Assembly: GCA_002292815.1 (NCBI GenBank)
Contig: DBBX01000028.1
Location: forward strand, 1 to 64,000
DNA: 64,000 nucleotides
Origin: Thiotrichaceae bacterium UBA973
GTDB lineage: Bacteria > Pseudomonadota > Gammaproteobacteria > Eutrophobiales > Eutrophobiaceae
Direction: 5' to 3'
Shown here: piece after piece, positions 55,383 through 64,000 of the stretch
Numbering within the stretch: position 1 is the stretch's first letter
Layout of the letters: each line of letters begins with the position of its first letter
Made by a program: the position numbers and the translations under genes
The notes under the pieces: generated by a model
Seen by the model: the letters and a program-made list of their open reading frames with translations, nothing else
Told to the model about the DNA's origin: nothing
Databases searched by the model: none

Positions 55383-57325
55383 TGAACCTCGAAACACGAA
55401 ACGAAAACATCACCAATCATCCTTTGGATGAAGCGCATCCGTCTAAGCCCATTATTGATCTGGATGAGGCTATCCAATCTGCTAAAGATAGATTACTCGC
55501 ACAGCAGCATGATGATGGCCATTGGGTCTATGAGCTCGAAGCCGACTGCACTATTCCTGCCGAATATATTTTAATGAATCATTTCGTCGGTGAAATCGAT
55601 GACGAAATCGAACAAAAGATCGCACAGTATCTACGCGACCAACAAAATGAAGAAGGCGGATGGTCTCTCTATACTGGTGGTGATTTTGATATCAGTTGTT
55701 CAGTCAAGGCATATTATGCCTTGAAGATTACCGGTGATGATCCACACGACGAACACATGGTTCGCGCAAAGAACATGATCTTGAATCATGGCGGTGCCTC
55801 ACATGCCAATGTATTTACACGAATCACGATGGCCTTGTTTGGGCAGGTGCCGTGGCGCGCTGTTCCCTTTATTCCTGCAGAAGTCATTATTTTACCGAAG
55901 TGGTTTCCGTTTCATATAGACAAGGTATCTTATTGGTCTCGTACAGTGATGGTGCCTCTGTTTGTTTTATGCACGATGAAACCCTTAGCGGTAAATTCTC
56001 GTGGCATTGATATTAGAGAACTATTCATTACACCGCCTGAAGATGAGCAACATTATTTCAAAGTAACAACAACACTTAGTCGGGCTTTTCTGTTGCTTGA
56101 CAATGTTGGTCGCCTGGCAGAAAAACTAGTACCAAAATTTATTCGTCAATACTCGATCCGTAGATGTGAACAATGGTTCCTGGCGCGGATGAATGAAGAA
56201 CATGGCATTGGTGGTATTTTTCCAGCAATGGTTAATGTTTATGAATCATTAGTAACTCTTGGTTATCCAAAAGAACATCCTGCTCGAAAGCAAGGACGCC
56301 AGGCTATAGAGGCATTACTGACTAAACGTGGTAACTCTATGTATTGCCAACCTTGCCTATCTCCGGTTTGGGATACTTGTCTTGCAGGTCAAGCAATGAT
56401 CGAAACGGAAACTGAAGCGAACATTACTCCAGAGATTGAACATGCTCTCGATTGGCTTAAGGATCGACAACTAAGCGATGAACCAGGTGATTGGCGTATA
56501 CCAAGACCACATCTTGCTGGTGGTGGCTGGGCATTTCAATACAGTAATTATTTTTACCCTGATCTGGATGATACTTCTATGGTCGCCTGGGCGATGCATC
56601 GTACTGGCAACGAGAAATATGCGGAAGCAATTCAACGCGCCGCAGTTTGGGTGGCGGGTATGCGTTCCAACGGCGGCGGCTTTGGATCATTTGAAGTTAA
56701 CAATACCCAGTATTATCTCAACGCCATTCCATTCGCAGATCATGGCGCCCTGCTCGATCCGCCTACGGCTGATGTAACCGGTCGAGTAATCGCATTATTG
56801 TCTCTGGCTGATAAAGATAAATATGCAACAACTATCAGTGATGCGATTAAGTTTTTAAAAACGGATCAGGAAGACGATGGTTCCTGGTTTGGACGTTGGG
56901 GAACAAATTATATCTATGGTACTTGGTCTGTACTGACGGCACTTGAACTTACTGAAGAAGATCCTCAACAGGAGTACATTAGAAAAGCCGTTAAATATTT
57001 ACAAGAAATACAAAATGAAGACGGCGGCTGGGGTGAGAGTAATGATAGTTATTATCCACCAAGACATTACCGTCCGTATCAAAGCACGGCCTTCCAGACG
57101 GCATGGGCCTTACTGTCTTTATTAGCTGTCGGTGAAGCAGACACAGATACTGTAAAACGCGGCATTAACTATCTCATAGCAAACCAGTCTGCGGATGGAC
57201 ATTGGTCTGATGACAGTTATACGGCACCAGGATTTCCGCGCGTGTTCTACTTGAAGTATCACGGTTATACGAAATACTTTCCACTTTGGGCTTTAGCTCG
57301 CTACCGTAACCTCATTAAGTCTTGA
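55382..57325 (+). CDS. shc: Squalene-hopene cyclase
   Basis: 647 residues. The catalytic DLDD motif is at 394-397 (YFYPDLDDTSM), with repeated QW motifs (QQNEEGGWSLYTGGDF, QEDDGSWFGRWG, QNEDGGWGE, QSADGHWSDD) spread across the alpha-barrels and a hydrophobic membrane-entry region (SRTVMVPLFVLCTMKPL). It cyclises squalene to hopene and hopanol at the inner membrane. It follows squalene synthase after 139 bases containing a leader ORF, and its stop TGA overlaps the TTG start of hpnG. Confidence 0.97.
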   Translation: MNLETRNENITNHPLDEAHPSKPIIDLDEAIQSAKDRLLAQQHDDGHWVYELEADCTIPAEYILMNHFVGEIDDEIEQKIAQYLRDQQNEEGGWSLYTGGDFDISCSVKAYYALKITGDDPHDEHMVRAKNMILNHGGASHANVFTRITMALFGQVPWRAVPFIPAEVIILPKWFPFHIDKVSYWSRTVMVPLFVLCTMKPLAVNSRGIDIRELFITPPEDEQHYFKVTTTLSRAFLLLDNVGRLAEKLVPKFIRQYSIRRCEQWFLARMNEEHGIGGIFPAMVNVYESLVTLGYPKEHPARKQGRQAIEALLTKRGNSMYCQPCLSPVWDTCLAGQAMIETETEANITPEIEHALDWLKDRQLSDEPGDWRIPRPHLAGGGWAFQYSNYFYPDLDDTSMVAWAMHRTGNEKYAEAIQRAAVWVAGMRSNGGGFGSFEVNNTQYYLNAIPFADHGALLDPPTADVTGRVIALLSLADKDKYATTISDAIKFLKTDQEDDGSWFGRWGTNYIYGTWSVLTALELTEEDPQQEYIRKAVKYLQEIQNEDGGWGESNDSYYPPRHYRPYQSTAFQTAWALLSLLAVGEADTDTVKRGINYLIANQSADGHWSDDSYTAPGFPRVFYLKYHGYTKYFPLWALARYRNLIKS

Positions 57326-58041
57326 ACAGGCTAGGCATCATTTCAGCCTTGCCAGCCGAGGCGAAATGTCTATATAGAAAAAAACTAAAAGTGGGTCTGC
57401 CTGTCGAGATACAGAAAGGTATCTATTTATGTCTGTCAGGTATTGGCCATGAACCTGCCCTTAGCGCTTCAAAAAAATTACTCGCGTTAAAAGTAGATGG
57501 CTTAGTTAGTTGGGGCGTTGCTGGTGCTATTGATGAATCATTAAACTCCGGCGAATTAATTTTACCCGAAACAATTATCAGCAATGATAAACGCTATTTA
57601 ATTTCGTCCGATTGGCTAAATAGAGTAACCAATTTTTTTCAACAATCTACGTACCCGTCGGCAAGTGGAAATATTGCCTCAAGTAAAGAGATTTGTGCCT
57701 CCGTTACTGATAAAGAATTACTATTGAAAAAAACGGGCGCCTTGGCTGTTGATATGGAAAGTGCTGCTATTGCAGAAATAGCAACAGCTCATGGACTAGA
57801 CTTTCTTGTGATTCGTGCGATTTCAGACAAAGCAAACACGGCTATTCCAGAGGCAGTACTAAACCATACTGACAATCTGGGACAACCCAGAATATTAAAA
57901 TTCATGCTGTCATGCCTATTAAAACCAGCACAAATAAAAGAAATCTTCGTGTTGGCCGCTGGTTATAAAATGGGGTTAAAATCGCTTTCAGGACTTGCTC
58001 CCGACTTAAAAAATAAACATTTTTTCTATTCGGACGGTTAA
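57322..58041 (+). CDS. hpnG: HpnG, hopanoid-associated nucleoside phosphorylase
   Basis: 239 residues of the purine-nucleoside-phosphorylase fold: LGIISALPAEAKCLYRK, LCLSGIGHEPALSASKKLL, SWGVAGAIDESL and VDMESAAIAEIATAHGLDFL, then VIRAISDKAN with the catalytic aspartate. HpnG cleaves adenine from adenosylhopane to give the ribosyl intermediate leading to bacteriohopanetetrol. TTG at 57322 is chosen as start because it overlaps the shc stop (TTGA) and matches the family N-terminus. hpnH, the preceding enzyme, is not in the window. Confidence 0.92.
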   Translation: MNRLGIISALPAEAKCLYRKKLKVGLPVEIQKGIYLCLSGIGHEPALSASKKLLALKVDGLVSWGVAGAIDESLNSGELILPETIISNDKRYLISSDWLNRVTNFFQQSTYPSASGNIASSKEICASVTDKELLLKKTGALAVDMESAAIAEIATAHGLDFLVIRAISDKANTAIPEAVLNHTDNLGQPRILKFMLSCLLKPAQIKEIFVLAAGYKMGLKSLSGLAPDLKNKHFFYSDG

Positions 58042-58116
58042 TTACTCCCGCCGCTTGTCATAGAATACTAACTGGTTTATAACAGCCCAGATTATTAATT
58101 TTAAACACTATTAACC

Positions 58117-58863
58117 ATGAAATTAAGTAAACAACAAATCGAAGAATTTAAATCAACAGGTTTTCTTGTGGTACGCAATTTGTATGACGCAGAACGTATG
58201 CGGAAAATTACCGAATGGGTTGAAGAAGTCACGAATTACCCAGAAGTACCCGGTAAATACATGATGTATTTTGAACAAAGTAAACTGGCATCCGCTGATC
58301 GCATATTGTCACGCATGGAAGATATAGAACCTTTCCATCAAGGCTTCAGCGACTTGTTTGTCCGCGGTGAAATTCAACAAATTACTTCTCAATTATTCAA
58401 TGATGAAGCGATCCTTTTTAAGGACAAGATCAATTTTAAGATGCCCGGCGGTGATGGGTTTAAAGCACATCAGGATGTACAGGCTGGTTGGGATCGTTAC
58501 GCTAAATTACATATCACTGCATTAGTCAGTATTGATGACTCAACCATTGAAAATGGTTGTTTGCAGATGGCTAGTGCTTATCATGATAAAGGCTTGATAG
58601 GTGAAGCATGGAAACCGCTTGATGAAGACGCATTAGATTATGTATCTGTAACAACCGAGCCCGGCGATGCAATCTTCTTTGATTCATTCGCGCCACATCG
58701 ATCAGAACCTAATATGACAAATGAAAAACGCAGGGTTCTTTACGTGACCTACAATGCCGCCTCTGAAGGTGACCATCGTAGACAATATTATGATGATAAA
58801 CGTCTTAGTTACCCACCTGATATCGAACGTGACGTAAACAAGGAGTACGTCTTTAGAGTCTAA
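58117..58863 (+). CDS. PhyH-family Fe(II)/2-oxoglutarate dioxygenase
   Basis: 248 residues of the phytanoyl-CoA dioxygenase fold. The iron ligands H118-x-D120 (KAHQDVQAGWD) and H194 (FAPHRSEPNM) are visible, with R205/R206 in the position that binds 2-oxoglutarate. N-terminal EEFKSTGFLVVRNLYD is family-typical. Substrates of this family range from acyl-CoAs to natural-product scaffolds. It lies between hpnG and hpnN on the same strand, so hydroxylation of a hopanoid or side chain is a reasonable hypothesis; I know of no standard hpn gene of this type. Confidence 0.85.
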   Translation: MKLSKQQIEEFKSTGFLVVRNLYDAERMRKITEWVEEVTNYPEVPGKYMMYFEQSKLASADRILSRMEDIEPFHQGFSDLFVRGEIQQITSQLFNDEAILFKDKINFKMPGGDGFKAHQDVQAGWDRYAKLHITALVSIDDSTIENGCLQMASAYHDKGLIGEAWKPLDEDALDYVSVTTEPGDAIFFDSFAPHRSEPNMTNEKRRVLYVTYNAASEGDHRRQYYDDKRLSYPPDIERDVNKEYVFRV

Positions 58864-58910
58864 TAGAATTTGCAACAAGCTAGTTCGGCTTGTTTGAATC
58901 AATCAATATA

Positions 58911-61529
58911 ATGAATCACACCCGTATATCAAAGACTGAACATGCCATACTTTTCTGGCTGAAATTTATTGAGCATTACCGATTGTCAGTAATCATCGGT
59001 ATTTGCGCATTGACGATAGCATCCGTATTTTATATCAAAGATAATCTGGACATGAGCACCAGCACCACTGATATGCTCTCGGAAGATTTGAATTGGCGAA
59101 AGCTTGATATCGAATACGAAAGACTATTTCCACAATTCTCGGATAATATCTTGGTGGTAATTGAAGCACCGAGCCCAGATCAAGCCAGTGACACAGCAGA
59201 CTTACTCTATTCAGCACTACAAAACGATTCGAAATTTTTAAACGATATTTATTATCCTGCACAACTATCCTATTTCCGCCAGTCTGCTTTTCTATTTTTA
59301 GATGTTGATGAACTACAAAACTTGTCTGATCGTCTGGCAACGATCCAACCTTTCCTGGGTACTTTGATAGAAGATAAAAATCTGCGTGGCCTATTTAATA
59401 TGTTGGGCGATGCTATTCAAGCTAAACAGGACGGCGAAGATATTGACATCAAACCGCTATTGCTTGAAATAAACCTTGCGCTTAAAAACAAGAACCATCA
59501 AGTATCATGGCAACGTTTAATGAACCCAGACGATGCAATCGAAAATGTCTACCGCGAATTCATCATCTTGCAAACTAAAGATAATAGTGAATCATTATTG
59601 CCTGATGAAGATATTGTTAATCATATTAGAGAAATCATAGACGCAATAAATATTAATGACAGCACCTCAATAAAGGTCCGCTTGTCGGGCGGAACCGTAC
59701 TTTCATATGAAGAATTAAAAAGCGTCTCGCAAGCGAATATAAAAGCCATAGCAATATCCCTGGTTTTGGTTGCGATTATTTTATCAATCGGTCTCGGCTC
59801 CATCTGGCTAGTGTCTGCATGTTTGATGACACTGGTCTTTGGTTTAATCGCGACCACTGCTTTTGCAACTGCCACAATAGGCGAACTGAATCTAATATCA
59901 GTTGCATTTGCAGTTCTGTATATCGGCCTGGGAATTGATTTTGCCATTCATTTATTATTACGTTTTCGGGAAGAAAAACTGACCAAGCTAAATAGTATTC
60001 ATGCCTTAGAGCTAGCGATTAAACATATTTTCAAATCATTAATACTCTGTGCTATTACAACCGCTATCGGGTTTTATTCATTTATACCCACTGATTATCT
60101 GGGCGTAGCTGAATTAGGCTGGATTGCCGGTAGTGGCATGTTCATTAGTCTAATATTTACATTTACATTATTACCCGCACTGTTAACATTTGTTCCTCAC
60201 ACGACAGGGTCAAAAAATGAAAACAAACTCATTAATCCTGTATTAAACGTATTAATCAATATCCCGTATAAATACACAAAATCAATACTGCTGCTTACAT
60301 TGTTAATTTTAGTCAGCCTCAGTTTTCAAGTTGACAAGATAAAATTTGATACAAATACTTTAAATTTGCAAGATCCAAATAATGAATCAGTACAAACCTA
60401 TCGTGATTTATTAAAAGATAGCAAGACCTCTCCCTGGAGCGGCATTCTATTAAAGCAAGACGTTGGCCAGGCAGCATCTGCTAAACAAAAAATCGAATCA
60501 CTTTCATTAGTCGACGAAGTGGTTTGGCTAGATGATTTCATACCAAAAGAACAAGAAGATAAATTATTTATTATTGATGAAATGAGCTTGCTGCTTGGTG
60601 TATTAGCGCCGTCGGAAACGCCAGCAAAAATCGATAATGAAACACGCCTGGATGCAATTAATAAATTAAACATACAACTTGATTCAATCCCATCAGAGAG
60701 ACTGGATAATGATTTGATTTTATTAAAAGACAATCTGTCTGCCTTGTTATTGAAATTAAGCACGCATTCTGATGACAAGCAACTTGAACAACTTGAACAA
60801 CAATTACTAAATAGTTTTTCTGGCAGGATGGGTTCTTTGTCTGATGCATTAAAGGCAGAGGCAGTTGAATTAAACAATATTCCTGTTGAGCTCCATGAGC
60901 GCTGGGTCAGTGATGATTATTATAAAATGCAAATATTGCCTAGTAACAACCTGAATGATAATGCGGCAATGAAAGATTTCGTAACCGAATTACAAGCGTA
61001 TGATGATAGCGTAATTGGTTCGCCGATCATAAGTATAGAAGCGGGCGATGCCGTTATTACTGCTTTTAAATCTGCTTTTACTTATGCCTTCATTGCCATT
61101 GCAGTATTGTTACTGCTATTAATAAAAGTAAAAACGGATGCGGCAATCATTCTATCGTCTGTATTTGTCGGCGGCGCCTTCACCTTTGGCTTTATGTTGC
61201 TATTCAATATCCCGCTTAACTTTGCCAACATTATTGGATTACCACTATTACTCGGTATCGGTGTCGATAGTGGTATTCATATTGCTGATCGCTTTCGGCA
61301 AGAACATCACACTGGAAAAAACATCTTCATGACCAGTTCTTCTCGTGGTGTTATTGTCAGCTCACTGACTACCATCTGCAGTATTGGTAATCTTGCATTT
61401 TCATCACATCAGGGCACCGCTAGCATGGGTTTACTGTTATCTTTAGGGCTTGCCTCAATGATGATTTCTACTATGATCATACTGCCTGCTTTTTTAATAT
61501 GGCGAGAATCATTTACAGCTAGAAGATAA
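58911..61529 (+). CDS. hpnN: HpnN, RND-superfamily hopanoid transporter
   Basis: About 872 residues from ATG 58911 (TTG 58890 is possible but has no better ribosome site). Twelve membrane spans in two blocks: one helix near residue 30 plus five between about 270 and 440, then the same arrangement in the C-terminal half. Each half has a large periplasmic loop. RND-type motifs are AVLYIGLGIDFAIHLLLRFR and LPLLLGIGVDSGIHIADRFR. HpnN moves hopanoids to the outer membrane. Its place among shc, hpnG and hpnA makes the call firm against other MMPL-type exporters. Confidence 0.9.
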   Translation: MNHTRISKTEHAILFWLKFIEHYRLSVIIGICALTIASVFYIKDNLDMSTSTTDMLSEDLNWRKLDIEYERLFPQFSDNILVVIEAPSPDQASDTADLLYSALQNDSKFLNDIYYPAQLSYFRQSAFLFLDVDELQNLSDRLATIQPFLGTLIEDKNLRGLFNMLGDAIQAKQDGEDIDIKPLLLEINLALKNKNHQVSWQRLMNPDDAIENVYREFIILQTKDNSESLLPDEDIVNHIREIIDAININDSTSIKVRLSGGTVLSYEELKSVSQANIKAIAISLVLVAIILSIGLGSIWLVSACLMTLVFGLIATTAFATATIGELNLISVAFAVLYIGLGIDFAIHLLLRFREEKLTKLNSIHALELAIKHIFKSLILCAITTAIGFYSFIPTDYLGVAELGWIAGSGMFISLIFTFTLLPALLTFVPHTTGSKNENKLINPVLNVLINIPYKYTKSILLLTLLILVSLSFQVDKIKFDTNTLNLQDPNNESVQTYRDLLKDSKTSPWSGILLKQDVGQAASAKQKIESLSLVDEVVWLDDFIPKEQEDKLFIIDEMSLLLGVLAPSETPAKIDNETRLDAINKLNIQLDSIPSERLDNDLILLKDNLSALLLKLSTHSDDKQLEQLEQQLLNSFSGRMGSLSDALKAEAVELNNIPVELHERWVSDDYYKMQILPSNNLNDNAAMKDFVTELQAYDDSVIGSPIISIEAGDAVITAFKSAFTYAFIAIAVLLLLLIKVKTDAAIILSSVFVGGAFTFGFMLLFNIPLNFANIIGLPLLLGIGVDSGIHIADRFRQEHHTGKNIFMTSSSRGVIVSSLTTICSIGNLAFSSHQGTASMGLLLSLGLASMMISTMIILPAFLIWRESFTARR

Positions 61530-61607
61530 TACTGTGGCAGACAACACTAAACTTCGGAATACTAAGCTCGCAGTTCGATTGATATACCCTTTACACAAAT
61601 CAACAAT

Positions 61608-62594
61608 ATGAAAACACTTATAACCGGCGCGAATGGATTTGTAGGCTCAGCTGTATTACGGCTTTTAATTGGTCATGGTCATCAAGTACGTGCCTTGGTC
61701 AGACCGGGTTCAGATAGACGTAACTTCGAAGGCATTGATGTTGAGGTATTTGAAGGCGATCTAAGAGACACTCATTCTCTAGAACGTGCTATCACCGGCT
61801 GTAATATCTTGTTTCATATTGCAGCAGACTACCGCTTATGGCTCCCTGACCCGGCACCTATGTACGCAACAAATGTAAACGGGACACGTGATTTAATTAT
61901 CGCTGCTACTAAAGCGGGTGTTGATAAAATCGTCTATACCAGTAGCGTCGCTACCTTAGGTATTAATAAAAATGGTACTGTCTCTGACGAAACAACACCG
62001 GTCACACTTAACGATATGATTGGTCATTATAAGCGTTCAAAATATCTTGCCGAACAAGAAGTCCATAAATTAGTTAAAGAGATGGCCAGTCCCGTTGTTA
62101 TTGTTAATCCTTCAACGCCAGTCGGGCCACGGGATATTAAACCAACGCCTACTGGCAGAATCGTTCTCGATACAATTCGTCATCGCATGCCTGCCTATGT
62201 CGAGACTGGCTTAAATATCGTGCATGTTGATGATGTTGCCAATGGACATTTTCTTGCGTTAGAAAAGGGCAATGTCGGCGAACGTTATATTCTTGGTGGT
62301 GACAATATGACATTAGCACAGATATTAGAATACATTTGTATAAATCAAGGCATGACACCACCTTCTATTCGCTTACCCCATAATCTCGTCTTGCCTATTG
62401 CCTGGATAATGGAACGCATTGCCAGCATTACCCATAAAGAACCCAGGGCCACTGTTGAGAGTGTCAGGATGTCTAAAAAAATCATGTTCTTTTCCAGCGA
62501 TAAAGCAAAAGAGAAATTAGGCTATCAATCAAGACCCGGCATCGAAGGTCTTGATGATGCGATAAAATGGTTTAATGCAGAGAACTATAAATAG
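61608..62594 (+). CDS. hpnA: HpnA, hopanoid-associated NAD-dependent sugar epimerase
   Basis: 328 residues of the extended short-chain dehydrogenase family: LITGANGFVGSAVLRLL, VEVFEGDLRDTHSLERAI, HIAADYRLW, YTSSVATLG and YKRSKYLAEQEV (Y-x3-K). DYRLWLPDP and NIVHVDDVANGHFLALEKG are typical of HpnA. The exact reaction is not established. It closes the hopanoid operon, 78 bases after hpnN. Confidence 0.92.
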   Translation: MKTLITGANGFVGSAVLRLLIGHGHQVRALVRPGSDRRNFEGIDVEVFEGDLRDTHSLERAITGCNILFHIAADYRLWLPDPAPMYATNVNGTRDLIIAATKAGVDKIVYTSSVATLGINKNGTVSDETTPVTLNDMIGHYKRSKYLAEQEVHKLVKEMASPVVIVNPSTPVGPRDIKPTPTGRIVLDTIRHRMPAYVETGLNIVHVDDVANGHFLALEKGNVGERYILGGDNMTLAQILEYICINQGMTPPSIRLPHNLVLPIAWIMERIASITHKEPRATVESVRMSKKIMFFSSDKAKEKLGYQSRPGIEGLDDAIKWFNAENYK

Positions 62595-62895
62595 AATAAG
62601 ATTGCAGTATCACTTTTATTCTTGGTTGCGCCATCCTTGGCGCATATTCTTCCGTGATCTCATCCGTAAGATTCTCGTAATCAGAGACCAAGCATTGATC
62701 ACAAGCAACATCCTTATTGTTTCTATAATATAAACATGTATTCAGAACATATCTATCACTTGAATCGGGGATTTTTTCGCAGTTATTTACTACTCTCTAA
62801 TAAGTAATCAAACTAGAATAGTTATTACTGACATAAAAAAAGTCGAATGCCAAAAGACATTCGACTTTTAAATTGATTGAAAACGCTATCAGATT
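62595..62895. other. Spacer between convergent hpnA and nhaD
   Basis: About 300 AT-rich bases with no convincing gene. Apart from the terminator at its right end I see nothing of note; there is no clear T-tracted hairpin immediately after hpnA. Confidence 0.6.
62838..62869. terminator. Bidirectional terminator between hpnA and nhaD
   Basis: Stem AAAAGTCGAATG / CATTCGACTTTT, perfect over 12 bp, with an 8-base loop, A and T tracts on both sides. It lies 27 bases past the nhaD stop and can serve both convergent genes. Confidence 0.85.
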
Positions 62896-64000
62896 TTAAA
62901 CTGACTGACCTATAAAACGGCTATTGACCAAGAAGTGAACCCAAATGCTAGCGGCATAACCTAAAGCAATAGCCCAAGTCCACTTCAAGTGCGCAAAGAA
63001 AGTATAGATGCCTCTGGCCTGACCCATCACTGCAACACCTGCGGCAGAACCAACAGAGAGTAAAGATCCACCCACACCAGCAGTTAATGTCACCAACAAC
63101 CATTGGGCTGCGTCCATCTGCGGCATCATCGTTAATACAGCAAACATTACCGGAATATTATCAATGATGGCTGAAACGATACCGACCAGAACGTTAGCGG
63201 TTGTAGGTCCCAGATCGATATACATAAACTGAGATAGTGCCGCAAGATAACCCATCGTGCCCAAGCCACCGACGCATAAAATCACACCATAGAAAAACAT
63301 CAAGGTGTCCCACTCGGCCTTTGCCAATATCCCAAAAATATCATATGTTTCATCTCCGGAATGATCACTCGCGCTAATCGATTCAGCATCTAAAGCACCA
63401 GCGCCGGGTTTGTATTCGTACTCTTGTTTTTTCTTTTTCAGAGCACGCATGTTTTTTATCTTCAGGTAATAACCAAACAATTTTAGCAAGCCTAAGCCCG
63501 TCATCATGCCGATGACTGGCGGCAAATGTAGAAAATTATGCGCACAAACCGCCATCGTAATAGTCATGATAAACATACCCACAACAATGAAAGCACCTTC
63601 TTTCATTTCGACTTTTTCTTCTATCGCGTCAGGTTTTTCTTTGGCAACAAACATTGACATGATTACTGCTGGTATCAGCCAGTTGACCAAAGAAGGTAGT
63701 ATTAAGGCAAAGAAAGTTGCGAAAGGAATAACACCTTTTTGCCAGACCATTAAGGTAGTGATATCACCAAACGGACTGAATGCACCACCCGCATTAGCAG
63801 CCACCACTATATTGATACAGGCAAGTGCAATAAATTTAGTATTCGTGCCCCCTACTGCCATCGCCACCGTCGACATCAATAATGCCGTCGTCAGATTATC
63901 TGCAATGGGAGATATCATAAAAGACAGGGCACCGGTTATCCAAAAGATATTGCGTAAGGAAAAGCCTCGCGATACCAACCACGCACGTAAGGCATCAAAC
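62896..64000 (-). CDS. nhaD: NhaD-type Na+/H+ antiporter (cut by window edge)
   Basis: At least 368 codons, open to the window edge (FDALRAWLVSRGFSLRNIFW continues upstream of the first visible ATG). ArsB/NhaD-superfamily motifs include SFMISPIADNLTTALLMSTV, then GAFSPFGDITTLMVWQKG and AIIDNIPVMFAVLTM. The C-terminus has GGSLLSVGSAAGVAVMGQAR. An inner-membrane sodium/proton exchanger usual in marine or alkaline-tolerant bacteria. An acidic loop (DAESISASDHSGDET) lies between membrane spans. Confidence 0.93.
   Translation of the reverse strand, partial: FDALRAWLVSRGFSLRNIFWITGALSFMISPIADNLTTALLMSTVAMAVGGTNTKFIALACINIVVAANAGGAFSPFGDITTLMVWQKGVIPFATFFALILPSLVNWLIPAVIMSMFVAKEKPDAIEEKVEMKEGAFIVVGMFIMTITMAVCAHNFLHLPPVIGMMTGLGLLKLFGYYLKIKNMRALKKKKQEYEYKPGAGALDAESISASDHSGDETYDIFGILAKAEWDTLMFFYGVILCVGGLGTMGYLAALSQFMYIDLGPTTANVLVGIVSAIIDNIPVMFAVLTMMPQMDAAQWLLVTLTAGVGGSLLSVGSAAGVAVMGQARGIYTFFAHLKWTWAIALGYAASIWVHFLVNSRFIGQSV

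Overview
The window looks like chromosomal DNA of a gammaproteobacterium that makes hopanoids and secondary polyketide-type lipids. The left edge carries the obgE-rpmA-rplU/ispB arrangement and a tamAB pair, both usual in gammaproteobacteria. A single Sqs-type squalene synthase, squalene-hopene cyclase and hpnA/G/I/J/K/L/N homologues show hopanoid synthesis. I cannot name the species; methanotroph-like or other marine/sulfur-type gammaproteobacteria are possible but unproven.

Layout. 1-9.6 kb: obgE (cut by the edge), rpmA, rplU, ispB, an interrupted tamA, tamB and a TPR protein. 9.6-15.8 kb: hopanoid side-chain cluster hpnL-hpnI-hpnJ-hpnK, bracketed by two CDP-alcohol phosphatidyltransferases. 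15.8-20.2 kb: PQQ dehydrogenase, OhrR-like repressor, cytochrome P460, a methyltransferase and a cyclic-nucleotide-domain protein. 20.2-33.7 kb, minus strand: a 2213-residue PfaC-like synthase, an OleA homologue, dinB, oleB, oleC, oleD and an Sfp-type phosphopantetheinyl transferase. 33.7-45.4 kb: an accessory island with polysaccharide genes (O-antigen-ligase-like, galE, fcl, gmd, FecR-like), two EPS-associated MarR copies, hipBA, hicAB, a Fic protein and a decayed higB with higA; several of these are broken. 45.4-53.9 kb, minus strand: a PfaA-like synthase (KS-AT-4xACP-KR-DH) and PfaD. 54.2-62.6 kb, plus strand: squalene synthase, a 29-codon leader ORF, shc, hpnG, a PhyH dioxygenase, hpnN and hpnA. 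62.9-64 kb: nhaD, cut by the edge.

The most interesting system is the physical joining of a Pfa-type polyunsaturated acyl synthase (pfaD, pfaA-like, pfaC-like, PPTase) with a complete oleABCD set for head-to-head hydrocarbon synthesis. The pfaC-like gene and oleA are 9 bp apart. The inference is that the Pfa enzymes build polyunsaturated acyl chains, OleA condenses two of them, and OleD, OleC and OleB convert the product to a very-long-chain polyene. The cluster lies between two hopanoid loci, so about 53 kb is devoted largely to membrane lipids. The OleA homologue carries an internal stretch of four 13-residue tandem repeats absent from the Xanthomonas OleA I can recall.

Several genes are interrupted by single-site lesions (tamA TAA, O-antigen-ligase-like TGA, hicA frameshift). 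These may be real decay or sequencing errors; reads would decide.
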